Shown here: positions 7,544-16,718 of the stretch, one piece after another
How positions within the stretch are numbered: position 1 is the first letter of the stretch
How the letters are laid out: the number at the start of each line of letters is the position of its first letter
Assembly: GCA_026874595.1 (NCBI GenBank)
Contig: JAPPUL010000084.1
Location: forward strand, 671,001-735,000
DNA: 64,000 nucleotides
Direction: 5' to 3'
From: Sipunculus nudus
Lineage: Eukaryota; Annelida; Sipuncula; Golfingiida; Sipunculidae
Translations under genes and position numbers: made by a program
The notes under the pieces: generated by a model
What the model was told of the DNA's origin: nothing
Databases searched by the model: none
Seen by the model: only the letters and a program-made list of their open reading frames with translations

Positions 7544-9640
7544 ATGAGATCGCTAAAATTTAAAGTGCTATTCTTCTTGTTTTTTATTAATATCTTATTT
7601 CTTATTAATATAGGATTAGCCTCCCTCCTACACAGCAAAGAGACAAGTGAAATAAATAACGAGGCACAAATAAGTATATCAGTTGGGGAAGCTAGCAAAA
7701 AGCGTGCTATAAGCAATAAAAGAAAGCTATCTAAAGGAATGTTCGTAAGGGAAGGGGACATATTAAAAACCTCTAAAGATGGATATATAGAATTACTCTT
7801 TGTAAATGGACAACGGCTTAGGATATATAAAAATAGCCAAGTACTTGTTCAAAGGATTTGGAGCTCTGGGGTAAAACTGACATTATACGAGGGTATTATA
7901 GGCATACTAAATTCAGCCAGGACAGATTTTACTTACGATATAGAAGGACCTTTTTTCAAATTAAAATCAAGCATAAAAGATAAAGGAAATGATAAGTCGC
8001 AAGAATCTGGATTGGATGAGTCAGATACCAATACATTATATATAGAACAAGTTGGAAAGCAAAAAGCTAGGCTATTACATAAAAGCGGCTTCTTACTAAT
8101 AAATGCTAACACATTAATAAAAGATATTATACCTAAAACATTTAAGATCCAAGAAAGCGGACTTTATACGCTAAGTGCAGTTAAAGGTATTGAGAAAGTA
8201 GATTTAAAAGATTATGCAGACTACTTAGAAGAGTATGAGGATTTGAATAATATAGCTTTTGAAGAGTCAACGGGAATTGACAAATATGATCCTGAGTATA
8301 GTACTAAGATAGCTTCTGATGAGCTTTTTTATAAGAGGTTAGGAGAATTAAGAACAAGAAAGGAGCTAATTAGAGCATACAGGAGTAAGGATAATATATA
8401 TTACAATATACATACTACTATATTTGCCTACATAAATAAACGTTTTTATGGTGCACTGGGCTTTTATCCAGAATTTCATATAACTAAGAATATTCTACTA
8501 AGACTTAGATTCCTGCTTTATATACCATATAGTAAGGACGCAGCGTCTATAGCAAATTACTATAATATAGACGAATGGGACTTTGAAAAGGCTAATACCT
8601 ATCTTAATAAGATAGATTTATTTTCATATGAAGATGATACATTTTATCTAAGAATATCTAATATCCCCGAAAAGACTCTATCTAAAGGACTACTGGTAAA
8701 GGATTATACAAATGACTTGTCCTATCCGCAAAGAAGATACTCAGGCCTTAATATTGGGATACGCTCTATATTAATAGATATTGAAGCCTTTTTTACAGAT
8801 ATAACCAAATTCAAAACAATGGGATTTCAGGTAGAAAGTAGACCTTTTGCCAATCCTGATGATTACAAATACAAAAACCATTACACAATAGGACTTTCAT
8901 TTAGTGCAGATATTAAAAATGGGCTATTAAACGATAACCCTAGCATATACTTAGGTTCCATAGATATAGGAATACCTATCTTAAGAGATAAAAGAAAAAA
9001 TCATGAACTTACTTTCTATACAGAGATAGGCATTGGGGGTTATGAACTTGATAATGCTGCAGTTGCTGCAGAGTTTAATACTACGGCAAATAAATTCCAT
9101 ATTACAAAAGGATTCGGCCTTATTGCTGGCTTTAATAGCTTAATACACAAAGTATTCTCATATAATATTAATTATAGATATCTTAGAAGCGGCTTTGTAA
9201 ATGAATATATAGACACATTTTATGATATCTTTAAAGAAAATAAATTAAGGGAATTATTAGACCCAACTAAAAAAGATAAACACGGTGTTAATATAGGTAT
9301 TGGACTACATTTTAAAAAGTACCTATCATTACATTCTGAGGTCTATGTAGAAATAGCAAATGTATCGGGAGAGATTAAAACAAAAACTAACTTTAAATTT
9401 GCATTAGAAACATCTAAAGATTTAATACCTTTAGTAAAAGTAAAATTACTTTATATACGAAAAGGGATAACAAGTCCTACAGATTTTGTTCGAGGCATAT
9501 TAAAAGATTCTTTTGTTTTATTTAAAACAAACGTTGCACTAACAAGCTATCTTGATATGATAATCTCTTATAGGCATTATGTTGAAGTTGAAAAACGGTT
9601 TGCTGACCTAATAAGTATAAACTTCGTATTTATTATTTAA
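7544..9640 (+). CDS. FecR-domain protein with C-terminal beta-barrel-like region
   Basis: This 698-residue protein has an N-terminal signal/anchor (residues 8-28). Residues about 45-135 form a FecR-like domain (ISVGEASKKRA, then GDILKTSKDGYIELLFVNG and QRLRIYKNSQVLV). A linker follows, and from about residue 280 to the end there are alternating beta strands (FAYINKRFYGALGFYPEF, for example) finishing in INFVFII, like an outer-membrane barrel. The start is fixed by a duplicated AAGGAG site just upstream. The role is unknown; FecR domains occur in periplasmic sensing and in many spirochaete envelope proteins. It probably forms a pair with the preceding barrel gene. Confidence 0.55.
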   Translation: MRSLKFKVLFFLFFINILFLINIGLASLLHSKETSEINNEAQISISVGEASKKRAISNKRKLSKGMFVREGDILKTSKDGYIELLFVNGQRLRIYKNSQVLVQRIWSSGVKLTLYEGIIGILNSARTDFTYDIEGPFFKLKSSIKDKGNDKSQESGLDESDTNTLYIEQVGKQKARLLHKSGFLLINANTLIKDIIPKTFKIQESGLYTLSAVKGIEKVDLKDYADYLEEYEDLNNIAFEESTGIDKYDPEYSTKIASDELFYKRLGELRTRKELIRAYRSKDNIYYNIHTTIFAYINKRFYGALGFYPEFHITKNILLRLRFLLYIPYSKDAASIANYYNIDEWDFEKANTYLNKIDLFSYEDDTFYLRISNIPEKTLSKGLLVKDYTNDLSYPQRRYSGLNIGIRSILIDIEAFFTDITKFKTMGFQVESRPFANPDDYKYKNHYTIGLSFSADIKNGLLNDNPSIYLGSIDIGIPILRDKRKNHELTFYTEIGIGGYELDNAAVAAEFNTTANKFHITKGFGLIAGFNSLIHKVFSYNINYRYLRSGFVNEYIDTFYDIFKENKLRELLDPTKKDKHGVNIGIGLHFKKYLSLHSEVYVEIANVSGEIKTKTNFKFALETSKDLIPLVKVKLLYIRKGITSPTDFVRGILKDSFVLFKTNVALTSYLDMIISYRHYVEVEKRFADLISINFVFII

Positions 9641-9641
9641 C

Positions 9642-9663
9642 TTTTATTCTAATTTTATTCTAA
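9642..9663 (-). repeat. 11-bp duplication between convergent stop codons
   Basis: TTTTATTCTAA is present twice (9642 and 9653) between the stop of the FecR gene and the stop of the cvpA-like gene. The second copy contains the minus-strand TAA at 9655-9657. Confidence 0.8.
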
Positions 9664-10191
9664 AAACTCCTTAAGCTTCTTCTCATAAAAAAACCACTGC
9701 TTTTTAATCTCAGAAGGTATCTGCTGACTAACTTCAACCACTAAATTATTCAATGCACCAAGAAATATATTACTTAATCTTGAATCTTTTAAAATAGAGT
9801 TAAAGGTAGGATTATAACTAAATCCAGACAAAGCATATAAAAGTATACTTACAAATAAAATAGCTTTAAAGAAATTAATGATGCTACCTAAAAAACGATT
9901 AACAACACTAAGATATAATTTATCCAGTATATTCTGAATATAAACTCCTAGCTTATTTATCCCATAATTAACGATAATAAATATTAAAACAAAACTAACA
10001 AGTTTAGCAACGTTACTACCAGAAATAATCTTTAAAATAATATTACTAAGGTCATTGTATAAAACAAATGCAACATATAAGGAAAATAATATAGAAAACA
10101 AAGAGAAAAATACCATAATAAAACCTTGCATATATCCTCTATATGCATAAAACAATAAAAAGCATAGAATAGCAATATCAATTATATTCAT
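9655..10191 (-). CDS. CvpA-family membrane protein
   Basis: The protein has 178 residues and four predicted membrane segments. It opens with NIIDIAILCFLLFYAYRGY, followed by GFIMVFFSLFSILFSLYVAF, the typical CvpA (colicin V production) N-terminus: a D near residue 5 and an R-G pair before the second helix. CvpA proteins are inner-membrane proteins linked to envelope homeostasis; the molecular activity is poorly known. It starts 8 nt after the mtnA stop and is probably the last gene of that transcription unit. The last codons overlap an 11-bp duplication. Confidence 0.7.
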   Translation of the reverse strand: MNIIDIAILCFLLFYAYRGYMQGFIMVFFSLFSILFSLYVAFVLYNDLSNIILKIISGSNVAKLVSFVLIFIIVNYGINKLGVYIQNILDKLYLSVVNRFLGSIINFFKAILFVSILLYALSGFSYNPTFNSILKDSRLSNIFLGALNNLVVEVSQQIPSEIKKQWFFYEKKLKEFLE

Positions 10192-10198
10192 ATTATTT

Positions 10199-11290
10199 TT
10201 ATAAAGCTTTCGCTATATTCTCTTTATAAGGCGGCTTAATTACTCCTAGTTCCGTAATTATTGCTGTTATATATTTATTTGGAGTAACATCAAATGCCGG
10301 TGCGTAGACTTCTACCCCACTCGGAGATACCTGAAAATTGCCTACATTCCTAACCTCATCTGCACTACGTTCCTCTATCGGTATTAAGCTGCCATCTTCA
10401 AGCTCTTTATCAAATGTAGAAATAGGCGCTGCTACGTAAAATGGTATGCCATGATGGTATGCATTTACCGCAAGACTATAAGTCCCTATCTTGTTTGCTA
10501 CATCCCCATTTAATGCTATCCTATCTGCTCCCACTATACACGCATTTATACCCTTCGTTTTCATTGTATAACATGCTGCGTTATCCGTTATCAAAGTTAA
10601 TGGGATCCCATATTTCATTAACTCCCATGTCGTGAGTCGTGAACCTTGCATTAATGGCCTTGTCTCATCTACATATACATGCACCAACTTCCCGTCCCCA
10701 TATGCTTCATATATTACTGCAAGTGCCGTCCCATACCCAGACGTTGCAAGACCTCCTGCATTACAATGCGTTATAACATTAACTTCATTAGAAAGTAATG
10801 TCGCTCCATGCTTGCCTATCATATAAGACCTTTTTAAATCATCTTTATATAAATACTTTGTTTGCTTATATATCTTGTCTACTACCTCTAATCCATCTTT
10901 ACCTTCATCTATTATATCTGCAACTTGTGATATCCCCCAAAACAAATTTACCGCCGTTGGACGCGTCCCCTTTAAATACTTTATAACCTTAGTCGCTTCG
11001 TCTTTAAATCTTTTATAATCCATCCCTACTAAGTCTTTTACTCCAAGATATACTCCATACGCTCCAACTATTCCCAACGCCGGGGCTCCCCTAACTGATA
11101 AACGCTTTATTGCCTTGCCAAGTTCTTTATAATTACTTATTTCAAGTATTACTTCCTCTTGCGGTAACTTAGTTTGATCCAGTAACTTTATAACTTCCCT
11201 ATCAAAAAAAAGCGTATTTATCTTTTTAAGACCTTCTGGAACTTCTATCCCTTTTGGACCGCCTTTTTCTCCCTCTATCCCTCCAAACAC
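10199..11290 (-). CDS. mtnA: S-methyl-5-thioribose-1-phosphate isomerase
   Basis: This 363-residue enzyme converts methylthioribose 1-phosphate to the ribulose form in methionine salvage. Diagnostic segments are SVRGAPALGIVGAYG, GTRPTAVNLFWG, THCNAGGLATSGYGTAL, ETRPLMQGSRLTTWEL and the catalytic-Asp region IVGADRIALNGDVANKIGTY. It is distinguished from eIF2B subunits by the conserved Cys in THCNAG. The GTG start at 11290 has GGAG 7 nt upstream and lies 16 nt inside the upstream gene, suggesting translational coupling. Other mtn genes are not in the window. Confidence 0.9.
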   Translation of the reverse strand: MFGGIEGEKGGPKGIEVPEGLKKINTLFFDREVIKLLDQTKLPQEEVILEISNYKELGKAIKRLSVRGAPALGIVGAYGVYLGVKDLVGMDYKRFKDEATKVIKYLKGTRPTAVNLFWGISQVADIIDEGKDGLEVVDKIYKQTKYLYKDDLKRSYMIGKHGATLLSNEVNVITHCNAGGLATSGYGTALAVIYEAYGDGKLVHVYVDETRPLMQGSRLTTWELMKYGIPLTLITDNAACYTMKTKGINACIVGADRIALNGDVANKIGTYSLAVNAYHHGIPFYVAAPISTFDKELEDGSLIPIEERSADEVRNVGNFQVSPSGVEVYAPAFDVTPNKYITAIITELGVIKPPYKENIAKAL

Positions 11291-12087
11291 TCAACTTCTC
11301 CTCTTAATACCGTTTTATACATTAATATATATAGTAAATAATATATTACCAAAAAAGGATACATTATCATCCTCCTCCGAAAGAATCCTACATCACTCTC
11401 CTGTCCCGCCAGAAAGCTTATCTCGTTACTTATTCCTATACATACACTGCTTTTAAAAAAATCTTTATTCCGATTTATCCATACATCATGTTTATATACC
11501 CCAAGATCTACCAACAGTATAGTCGGCCCTATCTTCTTTATCTTTTCAAGTATTGCATCCCCTTCCTTCTTTAATTGCCCTTCTGAATGTATTCCTAGTA
11601 TCGTTGTCTCTGGGAAACTTTGTTTTATATATTTATTTATATATATTCCATGTTTTGGCTTGCCGCCTATTAAAAAAAAACGAGACTTGCTCTTTATTAG
11701 ATTTTTCATCAAGATTACACTCAAATGTAGCCGGTCTTCTCTAATTAAATGTTCCTTTAAAAGCTCTCGTCGCCTCTCTATTTCCAAATACCCATTCGCT
11801 TTACCATCCTTCCTATTAAAACTATTTGTCTCATGAAACTTACCCTTACCAAGCCCTATAACCCCTAACCCCCATGTGAAAACCTTACCTATCGGAATAA
11901 CTACTGTTGAACTCTCATTAAATATCTTACGGAGTCGCTTACTAAAGCACATCTTTACAAATACTCTAAGATCTAGTAATACTATATGCGCATATTCCTT
12001 TCTATCTATTAATTTCTTAAGCTTTATATATAATTCCTCAAGCGGTAATATTGTAAACGTTATCACATTTTGGATCTTAAGACGCAT
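11275..12087 (-). CDS. WecG/TagA-like glycosyltransferase, divergent
   Basis: The protein has 270 residues. The order of motifs resembles GT26 enzymes (WecG/TagA/CpsF): a strand with HIVLLDLR, then a TTV-like segment STVVIPIGK followed by GLGVIGLG, GGKPKHGIYINKYIKQSFPE, ILGIHSEGQL, and a late IGISNE stretch. GT26 enzymes transfer N-acetylmannosamine-type sugars to lipid carriers at the inner face of the membrane. Two hydrophobic segments near the C-terminus (about residues 235-258) would fit membrane association. No strong Shine-Dalgarno precedes the ATG. It is followed by mtnA with a 16-nt overlap. Confidence 0.45.
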   Translation of the reverse strand: MRLKIQNVITFTILPLEELYIKLKKLIDRKEYAHIVLLDLRVFVKMCFSKRLRKIFNESSTVVIPIGKVFTWGLGVIGLGKGKFHETNSFNRKDGKANGYLEIERRRELLKEHLIREDRLHLSVILMKNLIKSKSRFFLIGGKPKHGIYINKYIKQSFPETTILGIHSEGQLKKEGDAILEKIKKIGPTILLVDLGVYKHDVWINRNKDFFKSSVCIGISNEISFLAGQESDVGFFRRRMIMYPFLVIYYLLYILMYKTVLRGEVECLEG

Positions 12088-12093
12088 CGATTA

Positions 12094-12119
12094 GTTAATA
12101 TATTTTGTTAATATATCCT
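12094..12119 (-). repeat. 13-bp imperfect duplication before a start codon
   Basis: GTTAATATATTTT is followed directly by GTTAATATATCCT. The pair lies 7 bp upstream of the ATG of the WecG-like gene and may carry its -10 region; no clear promoter was defined. Confidence 0.5.
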
Positions 12120-12238
12120 CTCCTTCCAGAATATAGGAATATAACCATGAACTATAGCATTCACTGTTTTACTATCTTTAATTCGACCTATTACTCTACA
12201 AGTATAATCTTTTATCTTTATTTATTCCGAAAATCTAT

Positions 12239-12937
12239 CTAGCTTGCAAAATCTATTGTTAGCGAAAGATAGGGGGGCTTGATACTTACCTTCCCTGCAA
12301 AATACTTCTGGCCTTTAAGGCATAAATGCTCAAAATAATATTTCGTTACGTCTGTTTCTATTAACCCATTCTTTAATCTATTTCCGCGTACTTTTGGCTT
12401 CATAGATACATGGGTTACCTCTTCTTCTCTATACTCTCCACTGTCAGATATAAATAAACCTACATTCCCAAGACACAACGGTTTTTTTACCAACGAGGAT
12501 GCATACGAAAATGAAGATATCCCAGATAATACTTCTGTTTTCTCATATATCGTTTTTGATAGCTTCTTTATATTCTCCAATATATAATAGGCACTGCTGT
12601 ATATTGCTACGTCGCCTATCGTTACATAACATATATTACTATACCCTTCGCTAAATAAATTTATTATGTCTTTTGCCTGCTTCACCCACTCACAACTCTT
12701 GTTTTGCATAGTCGTAAGAAGCTCTACTACCTCTGGCATCCGTACAGCATCTACATTATAATATTTATCCGCAAACAAGCTCTTTACTATCTGATAAGCC
12801 TTTGTCTCTTCTACCTTCCCTCGCCCCGATATCAATATACACTCTGTTTCAAACAAACTCTTTTGTGCCTTCAATGTCATTAATTCATAATCTCCAGGCC
12901 CAAGTGAGACTATTATTAGTTTATTTAATTTATTCAT
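12239..12937 (-). CDS. cbiL: precorrin-2/cobalt-factor II C20-methyltransferase
   Basis: This 232-residue tetrapyrrole methyltransferase opens with SLGPGDYELMTLKA, the SAM-binding GPGD motif. YVTIGDVAIYSSAYYI matches the GDPxxYST motif of the C20 enzymes, and VLSGISSFSYASSLVKKPL matches the PGISS-loop. It would add a methyl group at C20 during cobalamin ring formation. It lies 70 nt downstream of the CbiK chelatase in an operon with cobalt uptake genes, which supports cobalt-factor II as substrate (anaerobic route). The remaining cbi genes are not in the window. The ATG has only a weak AGAA upstream. Confidence 0.75.
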   Translation of the reverse strand: MNKLNKLIIVSLGPGDYELMTLKAQKSLFETECILISGRGKVEETKAYQIVKSLFADKYYNVDAVRMPEVVELLTTMQNKSCEWVKQAKDIINLFSEGYSNICYVTIGDVAIYSSAYYILENIKKLSKTIYEKTEVLSGISSFSYASSLVKKPLCLGNVGLFISDSGEYREEEVTHVSMKPKVRGNRLKNGLIETDVTKYYFEHLCLKGQKYFAGKVSIKPPYLSLTIDFAS

Positions 12938-13007
12938 TCTTTTATTCTCATGCTTTTAATTTAATTTGTATCTGCGTTTTAAATATCTTTTACAACAAGC
13001 TTTTCTT

Positions 13008-13847
13008 CTAGCACATCTTCGCTATCTCATCCTCTATATGTTTCTTTATAACTTTACGTACTGACAAAACCTCAAGTAAATAAAATTTATCCCCGCTCCC
13101 TTCAAGCGAATTTGCCGTCCGTACTTTAAAACCTTCTCCCTCAAGCACCTTCGTTAGCAGCTTATCCACATCTTTACTAAAGTGGGTTCCGCTTATTAAA
13201 AGTAGTGGCACTATTGTTATTTCATTTATTCCCGTCTTTTTGAAACTATTTAACAAGTTATCCTTCAAATAGTCAAATGTATAAGCTCCTTCAAGTGCGC
13301 ATACATAGTTTAAGCTATTTAAGCTATTTAGAAACTCTTTTGTATAACTTATTGCCTGTAACCCCGCTTGTTCGAAATACGGGGCGCCGTGTACCACATA
13401 CAAGCACAGCGATTCCTTATTTCGCTCATCTTCTCTTACCCTCGTTGATATGTCATTTAATATCTTACTTGTATCACTTGTTTTTGTGAATATTGCCTTT
13501 GTTGCTCTTATATTTGCCGGCGAGAAGCTTTTAAACCCTTCTACTATCTTTATACAATATTCATGTTCGTCTGTTGGATATAAGTTTAACGACAAAACTA
13601 TTTGTCGCCTGTAGCCTTCTATATCAAGATGGGCCATCGCTTCTATCTGATTCTTATATTCTATTCCCTTTTTTGTCTTCAAATATTTTAATATCGTTCT
13701 TGACGAAAAGGACATATATACATCATAATCTGAAAACTCCTCTTCTATATAACCTTTAAACGATTCGTAGTGCCTTTCTGCTTCTATTGAACCAAAGGCT
13801 GATATTAATATACTTTTATCCTTTTTATAGTGTCTAAACCTTTTCAT
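13008..13847 (-). CDS. cbiK: CbiK-type anaerobic cobalt chelatase
   Basis: The protein has 279 residues, similar to enterobacterial CbiK, which inserts Co2+ into sirohydrochlorin. The fold order is recognisable: ILISAFGS at the N-terminus, FSSRTILKYLKTKKGI, then SLNLYPTDEHEY, VVHGAPYFE with one catalytic His near residue 160, and VPLLLISGTHFSKDV with the second His near residue 235. The Glu in ALEGAY falls where CbiK has its active-site Glu. It is flanked by the CbiO ATPase and CbiL, so its job in a cobalt-to-corrin pathway is well supported. A periplasmic variant is unlikely because no signal peptide is seen. Confidence 0.75.
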   Translation of the reverse strand: MKRFRHYKKDKSILISAFGSIEAERHYESFKGYIEEEFSDYDVYMSFSSRTILKYLKTKKGIEYKNQIEAMAHLDIEGYRRQIVLSLNLYPTDEHEYCIKIVEGFKSFSPANIRATKAIFTKTSDTSKILNDISTRVREDERNKESLCLYVVHGAPYFEQAGLQAISYTKEFLNSLNSLNYVCALEGAYTFDYLKDNLLNSFKKTGINEITIVPLLLISGTHFSKDVDKLLTKVLEGEGFKVRTANSLEGSGDKFYLLEVLSVRKVIKKHIEDEIAKMC

Positions 13848-13897
13848 TTATCTTTTTTTCCCTAAATATCTATTTTTATAACTATTTGACTTTTTTT

Positions 13898-14758
13898 TTA
13901 TACCTTATAGCGTGATGCCAAGCTCCATACCTCCTCTTCTGTCCTCGGAAGCCCTTCTGTCTTTATGTCATACCACGATAACATCCCTTGTCGCCTAAGA
14001 CCATGAAATAGTTTTGCAACGTAAGGCTGTTTTAAACCATATCCTTTATTCTCAATTACTTCACTTGCAAATATATCTCCTATATCCCCCTCCCCCACTA
14101 TCTGTCCCCCATCTAACACTAAAAACTTATCTGCATACGCATAGGCAAAATCCATATTATGTGTACTGAAGATTAAAGTCTTTCCTTCTATATGCAATTT
14201 ATCAAGTAGCATATAAAGTTCTTGTTTCCCAACTTCATCTAAAAATACCGTCGGCTCGTCAAATACTATAACCTCACTCCCCATAGATATTACACTCGCT
14301 ATGCATACTCGCTTCTTCTCTCCGTAACTTAATTTATGAATTAAACGTCCTGATAGCTCTTTTATGTTAGTTCGCTTAAGTGCATCCTCTACTCTCTCCT
14401 TTACTAAAGAGCTACTATAACCTAAATTATGAGGACCAAAGGCTACCTCTTCATACACCGTCGGCCCAAACATATGTATATCCGGATCTTGAAACACAAA
14501 CCCAACTTTTCTCCGCAATTCACGAAGTCCATCCTTTTTATACCTTATCTTCTCACCGCAATATAATATTTGTCCGCTTGAGGGTTTTAAAAGTCCATTT
14601 AAATGTTTTAATAATGTCGTTTTGCCACTCCCATTTAATCCTATAACGCAAACCCTATCCCCTGCCTTTATCTTTGTACTCACTCCCTTAAGTACTTCCT
14701 CCCCCATTTTGTAACTATATGATATATCCTCAAGTTCGAATATATTAACATCTTGCAT
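13898..14758 (-). CDS. cbiO: cobalt ECF transporter ATPase
   Basis: This 286-residue ABC ATPase has Walker A GLNGSGKTTLLKHLNG near residue 42, Q-loop GFVFQDPDIHMFG (typical of ECF ATPases), signature LSYGEKKRV, Walker B VIVFDEPT and H-loop FSTHNMDF. The C-terminal 60 residues carry the variable ECF tail. It powers Co2+ uptake together with CbiM and CbiQ. The gene is preceded by four copies of a 9-bp AAGG repeat that serves as its ribosome site region. It lies 66 nt downstream of cbiQ in the same operon. Confidence 0.88.
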   Translation of the reverse strand: MQDVNIFELEDISYSYKMGEEVLKGVSTKIKAGDRVCVIGLNGSGKTTLLKHLNGLLKPSSGQILYCGEKIRYKKDGLRELRRKVGFVFQDPDIHMFGPTVYEEVAFGPHNLGYSSSLVKERVEDALKRTNIKELSGRLIHKLSYGEKKRVCIASVISMGSEVIVFDEPTVFLDEVGKQELYMLLDKLHIEGKTLIFSTHNMDFAYAYADKFLVLDGGQIVGEGDIGDIFASEVIENKGYGLKQPYVAKLFHGLRRQGMLSWYDIKTEGLPRTEEEVWSLASRYKV

Positions 14759-14765
14759 CTATTTA

Positions 14766-14801
14766 TTTACCTTATTTGCCTTATTTGCCTTATCTGCCTT
14801 A
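14766..14801 (-). repeat. 9-bp Shine-Dalgarno-like repeat upstream of cbiO
   Basis: On the minus strand the 9-bp pattern AAGGCARAT (with an AAGGTAAAT variant) recurs four times and ends about 8 nt before the cbiO ATG. Each unit contains TAAGG. It is another case of a ribosome-site duplication in this genome. Confidence 0.8.
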
Positions 14802-14824
14802 AACCGCTTACTTAAACCTATTAT

Positions 14825-15604
14825 TTACATATAATTTCTAACAAATATCCAAAACATCAGTATCATCCCTATTACCGTAACGCGCATCATAGAAAAATTA
14901 TAACTCCTATTATTTAAAAGCATTATCTTACCCGAATACACCCGCGACTCAAGTACTTCCTCTATGCCATGCATCCCTTTGTATAAGTTATAAAACAAGC
15001 TATATATCAGTTTAGAAAATGTCCTCAGGCTATTTATATAACCACTATAACCAAGACGAGCTTTTTGAGATTGTATTGTATTATATATGATTTTATACAT
15101 CATAAACATATAGTGATAAGTAAGAACAAGTAGCTCAAGTAATAACCCTGGGACCCGAGCTCGTTTTAGCAAATACATTATATCCATAAAGGGTGTTGTT
15201 AGTATTACAAAAAATAAACTGAATATACAAGATAAAGCCTTAAAAAGAGTAATTAGTCCTTGCTTTAAGCCTGTTTCTAAAAGCACTATTATATATCTCT
15301 CATTTATAAAAACACTGTATATATAGGATATGTCTTTGGATAATGGCACTTTGTATACCCCAAGCATTAACGGAAGTATTCCAAGTATTAGAAAACCCTT
15401 AGATACCAAAAAAAGTCCTATCAAACCCTTTATTGGAAAGCCTACCGATAATATTAAAACCATTGTGAATAATAGTACAAGCACAGGCATTAGTAGATTA
15501 TTGCTTGTAAGCGATAGTAACAAAAAGCCTAAGGACACAAATACTTTCTCAAATGGATGTATGTCGCTTATTTTATTAGTATACGAAAAATCTATAAAAT
15601 ACAA
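14825..15604 (-). CDS. cbiQ: cobalt ECF transporter transmembrane protein
   Basis: This 259-residue membrane protein has about five hydrophobic segments. It carries the EcfT/CbiQ coupling region: RARVPGLLLELLVLTYHYMF and SQKARLGYSGY, where the two A-R-G-type motifs contact the ATPases. HPFEKVFVSLGF near the start is also typical of CbiQ. The TTG at 15604 has AGGTGA 4 nt upstream. It sits between cbiM and cbiO, giving the standard CbiMQO order; a separate cbiN was not found. Confidence 0.85.
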   Translation of the reverse strand: MYFIDFSYTNKISDIHPFEKVFVSLGFLLLSLTSNNLLMPVLVLLFTMVLILSVGFPIKGLIGLFLVSKGFLILGILPLMLGVYKVPLSKDISYIYSVFINERYIIVLLETGLKQGLITLFKALSCIFSLFFVILTTPFMDIMYLLKRARVPGLLLELLVLTYHYMFMMYKIIYNTIQSQKARLGYSGYINSLRTFSKLIYSLFYNLYKGMHGIEEVLESRVYSGKIMLLNNRSYNFSMMRVTVIGMILMFWIFVRNYM

Positions 15605-15631
15605 TCTATCACCTAAACTATCTAGCTCCTC

Positions 15632-16699
15632 TTAGTCTCTTTTTTGTCTTCTTCTTTTGTCTTCTTCTTTTGCTCCTTCTTTGCCTACACCACAACGCAT
15701 TATATAATAGGCTATAAAACCAAAACTAACTATTCCTATAATCAAAAACATTATCCCTTCATAACTCCTTGGAATACTTATAAAATCGCTAAACCATACT
15801 TCATAATCCGGATTTAAAGTCTCTACCATCCCCATTGCCCTATCATCTAGACCTACACTAAGCGCACTCTCAGACAATATGAAATAAGGCATTATAATTA
15901 TTATAAGTGCGGCAAAACATGCTACCAAACCCTTATTTAATGAATACATTCCTCTTTCTTTGTAACTGTTTGAGCCAAGCTTACTAATTAAATCTAAATC
16001 ATCTCTTCTATACCTAAGAAGCATATCTACCGCAAATAACGTTATAAAACCCTCTACAACTGCTATTGGAAATTGTGTTACCATAAATACGGATAAGAAC
16101 TTGTATGTTGAAGACAAATGTGAACCTGTTATTACCTCTGGATAGGCAAGTCCAAGCTGTAATGAGCTTGAGACGTAGGTAAATATATCACATAAAAATA
16201 CTGTCAAAAAGATATTAACACGCAGCGGCAAAAGCTTTCGAGACAGGATAAACACATGTATGGCATATGCCAAAAATGGAGCAAATATTCCCATAGAAAA
16301 GACATTTGCTCCTAAAGTCGTTATCCCCCCATGCCCAACCAATATCACGTGTAAGAATAATACTATTAAGCTTGATATACTCATTACAAAAGGGCCAACA
16401 AGCAATACACCAAGTCCTATCCCTGTCGGATGTGTTGTGCTGCCCATTATAGAAGGTATTTTTAAGGAGGATACAAATAACACAAATACTGTTATAAAAA
16501 CAAAAAATAGTTTAGATTTTATATCATAATTTATGTTGTTCTTTAGATTAGTAAAGGCCCATACTATAAATGGGATTGTAACTATATACCAAAATATCGA
16601 CCATTCTACCGGGAGAAAACCTTCTGCTATATGCATTGCATAGCCATCCTCTCCTACCACTAGAAAGAATAATATAAAACATAAGGCCTTTACGAGCAC
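15632..16699 (-). CDS. cbiM: cobalt ECF transporter substrate-binding subunit
   Basis: The protein has 355 residues. A hydrophobic signal (residues 3-20) is followed by AMHIAEGFLPVEWSIFWY, the CbiM signature in which the His after the initiating Met of the mature form binds Co2+. HPTGIGLGVLLVGP and HVILVGHGGITTLGANVFSMG supply the other conserved His-rich core. The extra C-terminus (from about residue 255) has two membrane helices around a periplasmic stretch and ends in a Lys/Arg-rich tail; it may replace CbiN. The GTG start lacks a strong Shine-Dalgarno. It is the second gene of the cobalamin-riboswitch operon. Confidence 0.88.
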   Translation of the reverse strand: MLVKALCFILFFLVVGEDGYAMHIAEGFLPVEWSIFWYIVTIPFIVWAFTNLKNNINYDIKSKLFFVFITVFVLFVSSLKIPSIMGSTTHPTGIGLGVLLVGPFVMSISSLIVLFLHVILVGHGGITTLGANVFSMGIFAPFLAYAIHVFILSRKLLPLRVNIFLTVFLCDIFTYVSSSLQLGLAYPEVITGSHLSSTYKFLSVFMVTQFPIAVVEGFITLFAVDMLLRYRRDDLDLISKLGSNSYKERGMYSLNKGLVACFAALIIIIMPYFILSESALSVGLDDRAMGMVETLNPDYEVWFSDFISIPRSYEGIMFLIIGIVSFGFIAYYIMRCGVGKEGAKEEDKRRRQKRD

Positions 16700-16718
16700 A
16701 AGTTATAACCCTATTATC

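Noticed and set aside
7477-7761. 94-residue minus-strand frame opposite the start of the FecR gene
   Set aside because: It overlaps the well-supported start and signal peptide of the plus-strand gene and resembles no family.
13161-13169. Perfect DnaA-box-like TTATCCACA
   Set aside because: It is a single copy inside the cbiK coding sequence, with no cluster, AT-rich unwinding element or dnaA/dnaN nearby.
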